Shown: positions 44,675-55,867 of the stretch, one piece after another
Layout of the letters: every line of letters starts with the position of its first letter
How positions within the stretch are numbered: the stretch's first letter is position 1
DNA from: Longimicrobium sp.
GTDB lineage: Bacteria > Gemmatimonadota > Gemmatimonadetes > Longimicrobiales > Longimicrobiaceae
NCBI GenBank assembly: GCA_036389135.1
Contig: DASVQP010000018.1
Span: forward strand, 1-64,000
DNA: 64,000 nucleotides
Direction: 5' to 3'
Notes under the pieces: model-generated
The model's input: the letters and a program-made list of their open reading frames with translations, nothing else
The model's database searches: none
What the model was told of the DNA's origin: nothing
Made by a program: the position numbers and the translations under genes

Positions 44675-45559
44675 TCAGTTCCCCGACCCCACGGCGCCCG
44701 CCCGGGGCCGCAGCTGCACCAGCTTGCGCGCGGATGGGGTGGTGGCGAGCCCCCCTTCCGCCGTCTCGCGGAAGGCGCGGGGCATGCGGCGCCCCACATC
44801 GCCCATCACGTCGATCACCTCGTCGGCGGAGACGGGGAAGTCGAGCCCCGCCAGCGCCATCTCCGCGCCGGCGATGGCCTGCATGGCGGCGGAGGCGTTG
44901 CGGTAGATGCAGGGGATCTCCACCAGCCCGCCGATGGGGTCGCAGATCAGCCCCAGCATCCCCTGCAGCGTGAGCGCGACGGCGGTGGAGATCTGCTCGT
45001 GCGTCCCCCCGTGCAGGTACGAAACGGCGGCGCTGCTCATGGCGGCCGCGGTCCCCGTCTCCGCCTGGCACCCGCCCTCCGCGCCGGCGAGCGACGCGCG
45101 GTGGGCGATGACCCCGCCCACGCCGCCGGCCACCAGCATGGCGTCGATCAGCCGCTCCTCGCCCAGCTCCTGGAACTCGTCCATGCTGATGAGCACGGCG
45201 GGGAGCACGCCCGCCGCGCCGGCCGTGGGCGCCGCCACGATCAGCCCCATCGCCGCGTTGACCTCCAGAGTGGAGATGGCGCGGGCGAGCGTCTCGGTGA
45301 GGCGGGCCCCCAGCAGCCGCGGCCCGTTCTCCATCAGCCGCCGCGCGCGCCCTCCCGTGAGGCCGCTGGCGGAGCGCACCTCGCCCTTGAGCCCCTCGTC
45401 AATGGCGCCGCGCATCACCCGCAGCGTCTTCGCGATCCGTCCGCGGATCTCCTCGGGAGCCCTGCCGCTCTCCGCCGATTCGGTGTCGAGCACCACCTGG
45501 GCGAGGGTGCGGCCGGTCTCGTCGGCCTCGCGGATCAGGGATTCGATGGACTTGTGCAT
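44675..45559 (-). CDS. sdaAA: L-serine dehydratase, alpha subunit
   Basis: The 294-residue subunit binds the 4Fe-4S cluster that activates serine for dehydration to pyruvate and ammonia. Cluster cysteines are seen in GGCQAETG, LICDPIGGLVEIPC. The signatures LISMDEFQELGEERLIDAMLVAGGVGG and GGTHEQISTAVALTLQGM match the family. The beta-subunit gene lies upstream on the same strand, with 140 bases of repeats between. Confidence 0.95.
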   Translation of the reverse strand: MHKSIESLIREADETGRTLAQVVLDTESAESGRAPEEIRGRIAKTLRVMRGAIDEGLKGEVRSASGLTGGRARRLMENGPRLLGARLTETLARAISTLEVNAAMGLIVAAPTAGAAGVLPAVLISMDEFQELGEERLIDAMLVAGGVGGVIAHRASLAGAEGGCQAETGTAAAMSSAAVSYLHGGTHEQISTAVALTLQGMLGLICDPIGGLVEIPCIYRNASAAMQAIAGAEMALAGLDFPVSADEVIDVMGDVGRRMPRAFRETAEGGLATTPSARKLVQLRPRAGAVGSGN

Positions 45560-45567
45560 GGAACTGC

Positions 45568-45599
45568 GGGGAATGGGGAATCGGGAATCGGGAATGGGT
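45568..45599. repeat. G-rich heptad-like repeats before sdaAA
   Basis: GGGGAAT-GGGGAATC-GGGAATC-GGGAATGGG, immediately upstream of the sdaAA start codon (45559). It is complementary in character to 45662-45699, so the two could pair. Confidence 0.75.
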
Positions 45600-45661
45600 A
45601 ACCGCTTGCAACTACGGGACCTCTGGAAGCGGCGGAGCTCCCGTCCCGATTCGCCCCCCAT

Positions 45662-45699
45662 CCCCCATTCCCCCATCCCCCATCCCCCATCCCCCATCC
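45662..45699. repeat. Heptanucleotide array ATCCCCC after sdaAB
   Basis: One ATTCCCCC followed by ATCCCCC units, running up to the sdaAB stop codon (45700-45702). In the transcript it would read as runs of four to five G. Confidence 0.85.
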
Positions 45700-46365
45700 C
45701 TAAGAAATTTTCGGTATCGCCCGGGCCCAGCGCAGCCACGGGAACGAACGGATGGCGCCCAGCGTGGCCTCGCCCACGGGCTCATCCGCTTCGATGGTCA
45801 TCAGCGCGTCCTTGTGGCGGCCGGTGCGGTCCACGCGCATGGTGGCCAGGTTGATGTGGTGCCCCGCCAGCACCGTGGCCACCGCGGCGATGGTGCCAGG
45901 CTCGTCGTGGGCCAGCAGCACCAGCGTGTGGTAGTCGCCGCCGAGCGCGACCGGGAACCCGTCGATCTCGGTGACTTCCACGCGGCCGCCGCCCAGCGAT
46001 GCGCCGCGCAGCTGCACCGTCTCGCCGTCGCGCTCCACGCGGAAGACGGCGGTGTTGGGGTGCGCGTCCTCGCCCAGGTCGATGGTGTCGAAGCTCCACT
46101 CCATCCCCGCCGCCGCGCCCTCGTCGTACGCCTGGCGCAGGCGCAGGTCGTCTGGCGCGAGCCCCGCCAGCCCGCCGACGATGGCGCGCTGCGTCCCGTG
46201 CCCCTCGCCGGTGGCGGCGAAGGAGCCGTGGAGCTGGATCTGCGCCCGCTGCGGGGTGCCGCCCAAGATGGCGCGCGCCAGCAGCCCCAGCCGGCACGCG
46301 CCCGCGGTGTGCGATGACGATGGGCCGACCATGGTGGGCCCCAGGATGTCGAAGAGAGAGACCAT
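45700..46365 (-). CDS. sdaAB: L-serine dehydratase, beta subunit with ACT domain
   Basis: The 221-residue subunit starts MVSLFDILGPTMVGPSSSHTAGACRLG, the serine-binding SSSHTAG motif. A C-terminal ACT domain (HTLVLLAHDEPGTIAAVATVLAGHHINLATMRV) binds serine allosterically. It is first of the sdaAB-sdaAA operon. The gap to sdaAA is filled by two heptad-like arrays. Confidence 0.95.
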   Translation of the reverse strand: MVSLFDILGPTMVGPSSSHTAGACRLGLLARAILGGTPQRAQIQLHGSFAATGEGHGTQRAIVGGLAGLAPDDLRLRQAYDEGAAAGMEWSFDTIDLGEDAHPNTAVFRVERDGETVQLRGASLGGGRVEVTEIDGFPVALGGDYHTLVLLAHDEPGTIAAVATVLAGHHINLATMRVDRTGRHKDALMTIEADEPVGEATLGAIRSFPWLRWARAIPKIS

Positions 46366-46415
46366 GTGCCCAATCTACGGTGCGCGCGGCGGACGGGCCA
46401 CCATCCCGAATGCGG

Positions 46416-46444
46416 CGAGCGCCGCGCTGTGGGCGCGGCGCTCG
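46416..46444 (-). terminator. Hairpin after DUF2939 gene
   Basis: Twelve-bp perfect stem CGAGCGCCGCGC / GCGCGGCGCTCG with a five-base loop, about 9 bases downstream of the DUF2939 stop on the minus strand. No T-run. Confidence 0.5.
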
Positions 46445-46452
46445 TGGCGGCT

Positions 46453-46995
46453 CTACTCCGCCCCGTCGGGGAGGCGGATGGCGGAGAGCTTCCAATCGGC
46501 CAGCCCCTCGCGGTGCATCACCAGCGCCATCCGCTCCTTGCCGCCGTCCCTGTCGCGGAAGCGGAGGACAAAGGTGTCCACCCCTTCGTACCCGCGCGTC
46601 ACCTCCACGTCGCGCGCCGCCTTCTCCGCGCGGTCGCGCCCCTCCTTCCCCACCGACGGCCTCTCGCCGCGCACCGCCGCCGCGATGCCGCCGGGCGTCA
46701 CGAACGAGTCCACCAGCGGGTCCACCATCATCCCCGCCAGCGCCGCCCCGAAGCGCGCGAACGGGTTGTCGTCCGCCTCTTTGTCGATCCGCTCTGCCAT
46801 CGCCTGGCGCACCTCTTCCTTGACGCTCGCGCGGACGGAGGGGAAGTCCACCAGCTGCGCCAATGCCTCGCGGTCGCCGGCCTCGGCCGCTTGCTGCAGC
46901 CGCCTGACCGCCAGGTGCGGCGTGAAGTAAAGCCATACCGCCGCGGCGCACAGCGCCAGCAGGGCGAAGGGGCGGAAGTAGCTGCTCTTGCGCAT
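46453..46995 (-). CDS. DUF2939 membrane-anchored protein
   Basis: The 180-residue protein has one N-terminal transmembrane helix (PFALLALCAAAVWLYFTPHLAV). The remainder matches DUF2939: RRLQQAAEAGDREALAQLVDFPSVRASVKEEV and the later PGGIAAAVRG, with a C-terminal beta region LVMHREGLADWKLSAIRLP. Function is unknown; it probably faces the periplasm. It seems monocistronic. Confidence 0.88.
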   Translation of the reverse strand: MRKSSYFRPFALLALCAAAVWLYFTPHLAVRRLQQAAEAGDREALAQLVDFPSVRASVKEEVRQAMAERIDKEADDNPFARFGAALAGMMVDPLVDSFVTPGGIAAAVRGERPSVGKEGRDRAEKAARDVEVTRGYEGVDTFVLRFRDRDGGKERMALVMHREGLADWKLSAIRLPDGAE

Positions 46996-47095
46996 GGGGA
47001 GACGGTTCAGGAGGGAAGAACGGCCGCAAGCCTCTGAGGTTGCTGCACTTGCGACCGGAAAGTTAGCACCGCGCGGCTCGTGGCGGTACCCGGCC

Positions 47096-47845
47096 TCAGG
47101 GCCGCGGCGTACCGTTGGGTGCCACGCTCGGAAGCGGGAAGACCAGGCTGATCGGGATCTGGACGGTGATCTTCACCGGGTACTCCTCGACCATCCCCGG
47201 CGTGAAGCGCATCATCCGGGCGACGTTGAGGATCTCACGGTCGATCTGCACGTCTCCGGTGCTCCGCTCGATCCTCGGCTCCTCTGGAACCCCCTCTTCG
47301 GAAACGAGCATCGACACTCCCGCCGTGAACTGCCGTCCCGCCAGTGTGGAGTTGAGCTGCTGAAGCCGCTGAGACACGCGTGTCAGCTCGCGCGTGACCA
47401 CGGCGGTGTTCGCGACCCTCGGCCTCACCGTTACAACGGCGGGAATCGCCACGATCTTCGGTGAGCGCCCGCTCTGGAGCCAGACCGTGTTCCACTCTTC
47501 CTTGCCGGTCGTGATCCGCGGCCGGACGTGGGCCCGCAGCAGCTCCACCATCTGCTGCCCGTACTCCTGCGGGAAGTGAGTCCGCGAGATCGTCTCCACC
47601 TCCTTCAGCGCCCCCGTGCTGTCGTACGCCACCCTGAAAAGCGGCCTCAGCCGGAACCCGGCAGGTGCGGGAGGCGCGGCGAGCAGCGCCTGGTGAAGCG
47701 CTGCCGAGTCGATGAACGCCGACACGGGAAGCCTTGGCACCAGCACCACTTTCTCCGCGGGAGCCCGGCGGGCGCTCGGTGCGGTCGAGGCGCACGCGCC
47801 CAGCACCGAGAGAAGTGCGAGGAAAGAGAGGGTTCGTATCATCAT
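47096..47845 (-). CDS. TonB-C-terminal-like lipoprotein
   Basis: The 249-residue protein has a lipobox (SVLGAC near residue 18). It appears to have two repeats of a TonB-C-terminal-like unit: FRLRPLFRVAYDSTGALKEVETISRTHFPQEYGQQMVELL and VSMLVSEEGVPEEPRIERSTGDVQIDREILNVARMMRFTPGMVEEYPVKITVQIPISLVFP. A lipoprotein with such a domain is not the classical TonB. The start lies just after the alpha/beta hydrolase stop (47847), so both are probably one operon. Confidence 0.78.
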   Translation of the reverse strand: MMIRTLSFLALLSVLGACASTAPSARRAPAEKVVLVPRLPVSAFIDSAALHQALLAAPPAPAGFRLRPLFRVAYDSTGALKEVETISRTHFPQEYGQQMVELLRAHVRPRITTGKEEWNTVWLQSGRSPKIVAIPAVVTVRPRVANTAVVTRELTRVSQRLQQLNSTLAGRQFTAGVSMLVSEEGVPEEPRIERSTGDVQIDREILNVARMMRFTPGMVEEYPVKITVQIPISLVFPLPSVAPNGTPRP

Positions 47846-47846
47846 C

Positions 47847-48701
47847 TCACCGGCTGGAGGGTTCCCGCCCATTTTCTTCCAAAAGTGTCGCAAATCTGCC
47901 CAGCGCGCGCCAGTAGCGTTCCCCGGCGACCATTTGCAGGTCGTTGTGGCCTGCGCCCTCCACCCAGAAGTGCTGCTTGGGCGCATTCGCCCGTTCCAGC
48001 AACCGCGCGCCGTGCCAGAAGGGGATGACCTCGTCGCGCGTGCCATGGATCACCAGCACGGGCGCGCGGATCTCCCCCAGCCTGCGCTCCGTGCCGAAGC
48101 GGTCGAACGGGAAGATCCGCCGCGGAACGGCCACCTGGAAGGCGCTCACGAAGGTGCTCTCCAGCACGAGCCCCGCCACCGGTTGCCGGCTCGCCAGCTC
48201 CGACGCGATCCCGCCCCCCAGGGACCTTCCGTGCAGGATCACGCGCTCCGGCGGGACGCCCAGGGCACCGGTGAGGTGCTTGTACGCGGCGGCGAGGTCC
48301 TGGTACGCGCTGCGCTCGCTGGGCGCGCGCCGTCCACTGAGCCCGTAGCCGCGGTAGTCGTACGCCAGCACCGAGAACCCCGCATCGCGCAGGTCCGGAA
48401 GGAAGTAGCGCAGGTCGCCCAGGTCCTCGGCGTTGCCGTGGCTGAACAGGATGGTGTACCGCGCCCGCGGGTTCGGCAGCCACACCACCGCGATGGAGTC
48501 CCCGTCCCCCACCGGCACGAGCGTAGCGCCGGCCGACGCGGTGTATCGCGGCGTCTGCGGCTGAAAGATCAGCCGCTCCGCATACCACCACACCAGCGCC
48601 CCCAGCAGGAGGTAGACCCCCACGAGGACGCCCGCCATGTACAGCAGCACCGCCCCCCACCCCGGCACCGCCACCCCCTCAGCGCGCCGCCGGGCGTGCA
48701 C
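47847..48701 (-). CDS. Membrane-anchored alpha/beta hydrolase (ABHD13/17-like)
   Basis: The 284-residue protein has an N-terminal transmembrane helix (AVLLYMAGVLVGVYLLLGALVWWY), then an alpha/beta hydrolase core. The nucleophile elbow is GRSLGGGIA, the acid residue lies in VIHGTRDEVIPF and the His in GAGHND. FSHGNAEDLGD and YDYRGYGLSG fit the ABHD13/ABHD17 and Bem46 group of serine hydrolases. GTG at 48701 is taken as start because the transmembrane helix begins before the internal ATG at 48638. Confidence 0.88.
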   Translation of the reverse strand: MHARRRAEGVAVPGWGAVLLYMAGVLVGVYLLLGALVWWYAERLIFQPQTPRYTASAGATLVPVGDGDSIAVVWLPNPRARYTILFSHGNAEDLGDLRYFLPDLRDAGFSVLAYDYRGYGLSGRRAPSERSAYQDLAAAYKHLTGALGVPPERVILHGRSLGGGIASELASRQPVAGLVLESTFVSAFQVAVPRRIFPFDRFGTERRLGEIRAPVLVIHGTRDEVIPFWHGARLLERANAPKQHFWVEGAGHNDLQMVAGERYWRALGRFATLLEENGREPSSR

Positions 48702-48731
48702 TGGCTGCGGAAATGAACATACTCCAACCGA

Positions 48732-49508
48732 TCATGCGCGCGCCCCGGCGAAGCAGGATCGACAGAGCGGACGGCTCAAACTCGTGCGCGCTTCCTTCCC
48801 GCAGTCGTGGCAATATTTCTCGGTGAATTCGGTGTTCTTGTACTCCGCCCACTTACTAAAGCATCTGCGGCAGAGCGGAACTTCGGGGTTGAGGCGGATC
48901 TCATCCGCACATCGGATACAACTGCCCTTACCATTTGGCGAAGCACCTTTGCGCGAATGCGCCGAGGCAGGTGCAACTTTGGAGGCAGACGCGGGCCTCG
49001 CGGGCGGAGCGGAGACGGGTAAAGCGACTCGCGGCGCGGCATACACCTGCTTTGCCTCGCTAAGCATGTTGCTCACCTCTGCGACAGCTTTGCCGTAGAT
49101 CGGCTCATCCGCCGTGAAAGAAACGCCCATCTCCCAGTTCTTCTCGGAAGCCTCGTACAGGTTTAGAGACGTGATGACTAGGCGGTTCTCATTCAGATAG
49201 CACTTTGCGTGCAGATGTTCGAGAGTGAAGAAGGACAGGTTCGGGATCGCAAGGAGTTTCTCGATTTCTGCCGGCGTCGCGGCCCCCTCCCTGGCGAGAA
49301 ACGTGATCTCGACATTCTGCCGCACGGCACCGCGAAGCCGGTTCATGAAGGTGTCGGAAACCTTGAAATACGCGGACACGAGGATGAGGCGGCTACGGGC
49401 CTCGGTGATTACCTCTTCAATCTCAGCAATGGCCCGCTTCGCCGTTAGAAATTCAGGCACGATGGGAGCTTTATAGGTGGGATTTAGAGAACCCGACGAG
49501 AGGAGCAC
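48732..49508 (-). CDS. Phospholipase-D-like protein with zinc ribbons
   Basis: The 258-residue protein has one PLD-like motif (HLHAKCYLNENRLVITSLNLYEAS), with Glu where the HKD motif usually has Asp, near residues 98-121. A hydrophobic strand-helix unit with RSRLILVSAYFKVSDTFMNRL precedes it. After a flexible Pro/Ala/Ser linker the C-terminus has two treble-clef/zinc-ribbon-like units (CIRCADEIRLNPEVPLCRRC and CHDCGKEARTSLSRPLCRSC). Members with a single motif act as dimers on DNA or lipids. The gene is lower in GC than its neighbours, so transfer is possible. The start could be an internal codon. Confidence 0.8.
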   Translation of the reverse strand: MLLSSGSLNPTYKAPIVPEFLTAKRAIAEIEEVITEARSRLILVSAYFKVSDTFMNRLRGAVRQNVEITFLAREGAATPAEIEKLLAIPNLSFFTLEHLHAKCYLNENRLVITSLNLYEASEKNWEMGVSFTADEPIYGKAVAEVSNMLSEAKQVYAAPRVALPVSAPPARPASASKVAPASAHSRKGASPNGKGSCIRCADEIRLNPEVPLCRRCFSKWAEYKNTEFTEKYCHDCGKEARTSLSRPLCRSCFAGARA

Positions 49509-50016
49509 CTCCCTGGCGGGTTAAAAGGTCGATGAACGTATCGCCACCTCCAGGGTGGCCGCCAGGAAATGGCTGAGTTCCGAGGGCGTCCATGGGCGAC
49601 AGGACGTGGGGCCGGCGCGAAGTCCTGGCACGTCGCCTCTGCGGGACGTTGGCGCCGCTAAACTCGACGGCCATGCGCTGGGTACGGAACATGGGATCGG
49701 CCGCACCTCACGGGTAGAGCCCGTTCTCTTCGCTACGCGCCAAACGACGGTGCAACGAAGATGACGGAGAGGCGCGTCACTCAGGATGACAAAAAACGGG
49801 GGACTGCTGCGCACCCCGCCGCAGCGAGACGGCTTCAGCCGTCTTCCCGTGGTTCCAGCCGGGGGCTTCAGCCCCCGGTTCGGGCGCCGGATGCATCCCG
49901 GTGTTCCGCGGCGGCCTATAACGGCGTCCCGCACCGCCCCCGCCCATCGGAGCCTGCGAAGGCAGGCTTCCCGCCGTTGTTGCAGCGGTTTCAACTGCCG
50001 GTAGCGGCCTCAGCCC
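49509..50016. other. Intergenic repeat island between PLD-like and uvrA genes
   Basis: No convincing gene is seen. About 49740-49800 contains half of a MITE-like sequence (CGCGTCACTCAGGATGACA) also found at the right end of the element at 63399-63596. A composite REP element fills 49826-50000. The uvrA stop is at 50017. Confidence 0.65.
49826..50000 (-). repeat. Composite REP-like element, copy 3 (diverged)
   Basis: Contains GACGGCTTCAGCCGTC and GGGGGCTTCAGCCCCC hairpins joined by CCCGTGGTTCCAGCC, the reverse of the order at 10130. Its 53-nt unit (49948-50000) has AGCCTGC-GAAG-GCAGGCT instead of AGTCCGC-GAAG-GCGGACT, so pairing is retained despite two changes per arm. Confidence 0.8.
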
Positions 50017-52920
<2,904 letters not shown>

Positions 52921-53109
52921 CCCGAAAATTTACCGCACCCCGGCGCTACTTTCAACACCCGCGCGCGACGCGCCGGGGCACCCCGCCAATACGCCGGTCT
53001 TGCGCGCCGGGCGACACTCATTTAGCGTCGCGTTAACCGGCGGTTGGGTTCGGGCACGCGCCCCGGCGGACGCCGCCATTTTTCATTCCTCACAGCGAGA
53101 GGAGGCGCA

Positions 53110-53625
53110 ATGTGCAGGTCGGCTCTGCGGCGTGTGGTGGGGACCGCGCTGGCTGGCGTGCTGGCGCTGGGGTGCCGGGACGGGAACCCGGCCGCGGTGG
53201 CGGAGGTGGCCAGCGGTCGCTTCCGCGCGGAAGCGACCGGCGCGGTGAGGGGGACGCTGGAAGGAGACGCGGAGCTCCTCCTGCCGCTCGGCGAGAGCAT
53301 GGAGGTAGAGCTCCGGGATGCGGGAACGCAGCGGATGATCGTTTTCGCCGGCGGGGGCTTCCAGACGATAACGAGCTTCCAGCCGTTCCGCTTCCGGAGG
53401 GGCGAGCATGCGCTGGGGCTCCTCACGGACGTGTTCACGATGTTCTCGGATGACCCTGACAGCCAGGCGCGGCCCTATTTCGCTCTTCGCGGAACGCTGC
53501 GCGTGACCGAAGCCACCGACCGGCGCGTGGCGGGCACCTTCTGGTGGGAAGGGAGCGCGGACCCGCGCGATCCCTCCACCCGCATCCGGCTGGAGGGCGC
53601 GTTCGACGCCCTCCGTGCCCCGTAG
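53110..53625 (+). CDS. Lipoprotein of unknown function
   Basis: The 171-residue protein has a lipobox (VLALGC near residue 22). The mature part is a beta-rich domain ([23 protein letters not shown], FFxGG-like [34 protein letters not shown]), resembling beta-barrel-like secreted lipoproteins of unknown role. GGAGG lies 5 bases before the ATG. It is divergent from uvrA. A terminator follows 32 bases after its stop. Confidence 0.82.
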   Translation: MCRSALRRVVGTALAGVLALGCRDGNPAAVAEVASGRFRAEATGAVRGTLEGDAELLLPLGESMEVELRDAGTQRMIVFAGGGFQTITSFQPFRFRRGEHALGLLTDVFTMFSDDPDSQARPYFALRGTLRVTEATDRRVAGTFWWEGSADPRDPSTRIRLEGAFDALRAP

Positions 53626-53656
53626 CACGGATCCGGTCAGCTCAGGAAAATGGTGC

Positions 53657-53690
53657 GGGGGCGGGATCCCAGCGCTCAGATCCCGCCCCC
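53657..53690 (+). terminator. Hairpin terminator after the 171-residue lipoprotein gene
   Basis: Twelve-bp perfect stem GGGGGCGGGATC / GATCCCGCCCCC, followed by CTCCTCTCC, a pyrimidine tail without a true T-run. Confidence 0.7.
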
Positions 53691-53704
53691 CTCCTCTCCG
53701 TGTA

Positions 53705-53839
53705 TCTCACGCAGAGGCGCAGAGACGCGGGATAGAACTGCAACTGCATGGCTCACACAGAGACACAGAGGCCACGGAGAGAACCGCAAAAGGTTTTCTC
53801 TGTGACCTTTCAGTTCCTTCTGTGGCCTCTGTGTGAGGC
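53705..53839. repeat. CACAGAG-type inverted repeat, copy 6 plus extra half copy
   Basis: Main element 53751-53839 has arms GCTCACACAGAG / CCTCTGTGTGAGGC. In front lies a half copy (TCTCACGCAGAGGCGCAGAGACGCGG, 53705-53730, given here in words as a CACGCAGAGG-type arm). It lies between convergent genes. Confidence 0.88.
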
Positions 53840-53873
53840 TTTTCTCCGTTGTTCGGTGGAGCGGCTTCGGGCA

Positions 53874-53898
53874 CGGGCGCGATGAATCGCGCCCCTAC
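53874..53898 (-). repeat. GTAGGGGCGCGA hairpin repeat, copy 3
   Basis: On the minus strand GTAGGGGCGCGATTC...GCGCCC; its TAG (53895-53897) is the stop codon of the 245-residue lipoprotein gene, just as at 38498-38500. Confidence 0.88.
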
Positions 53899-54632
53899 TG
53901 GCGCTTGTACATGGTGCCGGCGAAGTACATGCGGTCCGGGTACACCGGGGTTTCCTTGTCGTCGTACGGGAAGGCGATGGCGCGCTGCGCATTCCCGTCC
54001 GCTCCGGTCAGCACGAGCGAGTAGCCGTCGATCTGCCACTTGCCGTCGGAGCCGCCCTGGGCCCCCGCGTCGACCACGGACTCGCTGGTGGTGCTCTGGA
54101 TGGACGCGACGCCCACGCGCCGAAAGGTTCCGTCGGGGCGCAACTCGATGGTGTTGGAGGCGGAGGCGCCGTTGCCGGCGCCGGTGCTGAACGACTCCCC
54201 GCCCTCGTAGGTGCCCGCGAGCGACTTGCCTTCCTCGAAGGGCTTGACCGCGGTGAAGATGCCGCCATCCCAGTTGAACGCGCCGCCATCCGGCGCGAAG
54301 CTGCCCTCGGTCACCTTGTTGTCGGCCCAGGTCACCTTGAGCTTGCCATCCGCCACCTCGTACGTCCCCTGATTGCCCTTGTGCGCCTGCAGCTCCGCGG
54401 CCGAGAAGCCGGAGGCGAGGTTGTGGTAGACCCGGCCGTCGGGCGCGAAGTACCACACGGCTTTCTCCAGCGAGTTGGTGTAGCTCCAGAAACGCGTCAT
54501 GAAGAAGAGCCCCACCGGCTTGCCACCCACGATCTCGGCGGCCGGCGGACCATCCGCACCGCCGCCGGCGGACGCGCCGCCGCATGCCGCGAGGGCAAGG
54601 ATCATCAACAGCGGGGAAAGTCGATGGCGCAT
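53895..54632 (-). CDS. Lipoprotein of unknown function
   Basis: The 245-residue protein has a lipobox (ALAAC near residue 17). Its mature part contains two similar beta-sandwich-like modules (RVYHNLASGF ... YEVADGKLKVTWADNKVTEGSF and GTYEGGESFSTGAGNGASASNTIELRPDGTFRRVGVASIQST ... GKWQIDGYSLVL). The YxxxxG KW xIxG pattern resembles lipocalin-like/META-type copy modules of surface lipoproteins. No function is known. The last codons and stop are in or next to a hairpin repeat. Confidence 0.82.
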   Translation of the reverse strand: MRHRLSPLLMILALAACGGASAGGGADGPPAAEIVGGKPVGLFFMTRFWSYTNSLEKAVWYFAPDGRVYHNLASGFSAAELQAHKGNQGTYEVADGKLKVTWADNKVTEGSFAPDGGAFNWDGGIFTAVKPFEEGKSLAGTYEGGESFSTGAGNGASASNTIELRPDGTFRRVGVASIQSTTSESVVDAGAQGGSDGKWQIDGYSLVLTGADGNAQRAIAFPYDDKETPVYPDRMYFAGTMYKRQ

Positions 54633-54952
54633 GTGGGGCCTTTGGGCAGAGGGTGGAGCGGCGGCGCGGGGACGCCGGAGGGTGCCAGCAACCGCGTAAT
54701 AGTGCGCGCGGGAGGGCGATTCTCCTAGCGTGGTGAAAAGCGACGGATGGCGTGCGGTTCTCGGAGCCGACGCGCACGGTTGGCGTGGCGGGGCGGGTGC
54801 CGTCGGGCCGCGGCACAGCACGATCATTGGGTCCGGCGCGGACGCCAGACACGGGCGCGATGAATCGCGCCCCTACCAGATGTGTGCGCACTGGCGCGGA
54901 GTTCTCCCCCTCCCCGGCCCTGCGCCCCCGCAGGCGGGCGAGGGGGCGCCCG
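54633..54952. other. Intergenic region between lipoprotein and gspK
   Basis: No gene is seen. It should hold the promoter of the lipoprotein gene on the minus strand and includes hairpin copy 4 at 54852-54876 and C-rich arms at 54905-54945. It follows the last gene of the type II secretion operon and may end its transcript. Confidence 0.6.
54852..54876 (-). repeat. GTAGGGGCGCGA hairpin repeat, copy 4
   Basis: Same hairpin as at 38478 and 53874, but here 77 bases past the gspK stop and not part of a gene. Confidence 0.8.
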
Positions 54953-55867
54953 TCAGCGCTCAGTCACCGCGACGATCGCCGCCCGCTTCCGGCCCGCCAG
55001 CACGGCGACGGCGCGGAGGCGGGCGCGCAGGGGAGATCCGTCCGGGGCGGCGATCACCTCCACCTCGGCGGCGCGGGGGAGGAACGCCGCGCGCTCGCGC
55101 AGCTCGGTGAGCCGCTCCTGCGCCGCGAACCGCGACGCGGGCGGAAGGGCGCCCAGCAGCTCGAAGGACGAGAGCATCGGCCCCGCCTTCCTCCGCGCCA
55201 CCAGCGCGAGGGCGGCCCGCGCGTCGATCCCCGGCAGGGTGCGCAGGACGGCGGCGGGGGCGGTGTTGACGTTGATCATCCCGTCGCCCGCCACGCTCAG
55301 CAGCGGCGCCACCCGCGCGTACTCGGCGTGGGTGATGCCCGGCACCCGGCGCAGATCCGCCAGCGTCGCGAAGGCGCCGGGGATGGGGCGCAGGCGCCGG
55401 CCCGACGAGTCCGGCGCCAGGGCGGGAGGGGCGTGCGCGGCGCGCCAGCGCGCGACCTGCGCCGCCAGGGCACCCGCGCGGCCGGGCTCCACCCCCGCGG
55501 CGGCGAAGAGGGTGAGGAGGTCCGCCTCGGGGGCGAGGTTGAGCTGCACGCGGGCGCGGGCGTCGTGCGCGGTGGCGCGGACGGCGACGCCCTCCAGGCG
55601 GTACTCCACGGCTGGGATCAGGAGGGGGTCCGTGGCCGCGAAGGCGCCCGCGGCGGAGGGCTTCGCCAGCTGCTCGCGGAGGCGCTCGGCGAGCACGGCC
55701 AGGCCGCCGCGGGCGGCCCAGCGCGCGCGGGCGGCGGCGCGGGCGTTGGCCACGGCGCGCTGGTCGGCGCGCACGGTGCCGTGGAGCTCAACCGCCAGCG
55801 CAGACGCCAGAACCAGCACCCACAGCACCGCAATCAGCGCGAATCCCTGGCGTCCGCGAGGCGTCAT
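54953..55867 (-). CDS. gspK: Type II secretion GspK-like minor pseudopilin
   Basis: The 304-residue protein has a prepilin-like leader MTPRGRQG^FALIAVLWVLVLASALAVELHG, then a helical N-terminus and a soluble domain with a helix-hairpin-helix-like insert (GMINVNTAPAAVLRTLPGIDARAALALVARR) typical of GspK. GspK caps the pseudopilus tip with GspI and GspJ. It is the last gene of the operon. Its start lies 80 bases inside the gspJ reading frame. Confidence 0.93.
   Translation of the reverse strand: MTPRGRQGFALIAVLWVLVLASALAVELHGTVRADQRAVANARAAARARWAARGGLAVLAERLREQLAKPSAAGAFAATDPLLIPAVEYRLEGVAVRATAHDARARVQLNLAPEADLLTLFAAAGVEPGRAGALAAQVARWRAAHAPPALAPDSSGRRLRPIPGAFATLADLRRVPGITHAEYARVAPLLSVAGDGMINVNTAPAAVLRTLPGIDARAALALVARRKAGPMLSSFELLGALPPASRFAAQERLTELRERAAFLPRAAEVEVIAAPDGSPLRARLRAVAVLAGRKRAAIVAVTER

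Noticed and set aside
49471-49692. 73-residue frame next to the PLD-like gene
   Set aside because: It overlaps the PLD gene start region and repeat DNA, and shows no conserved pattern.
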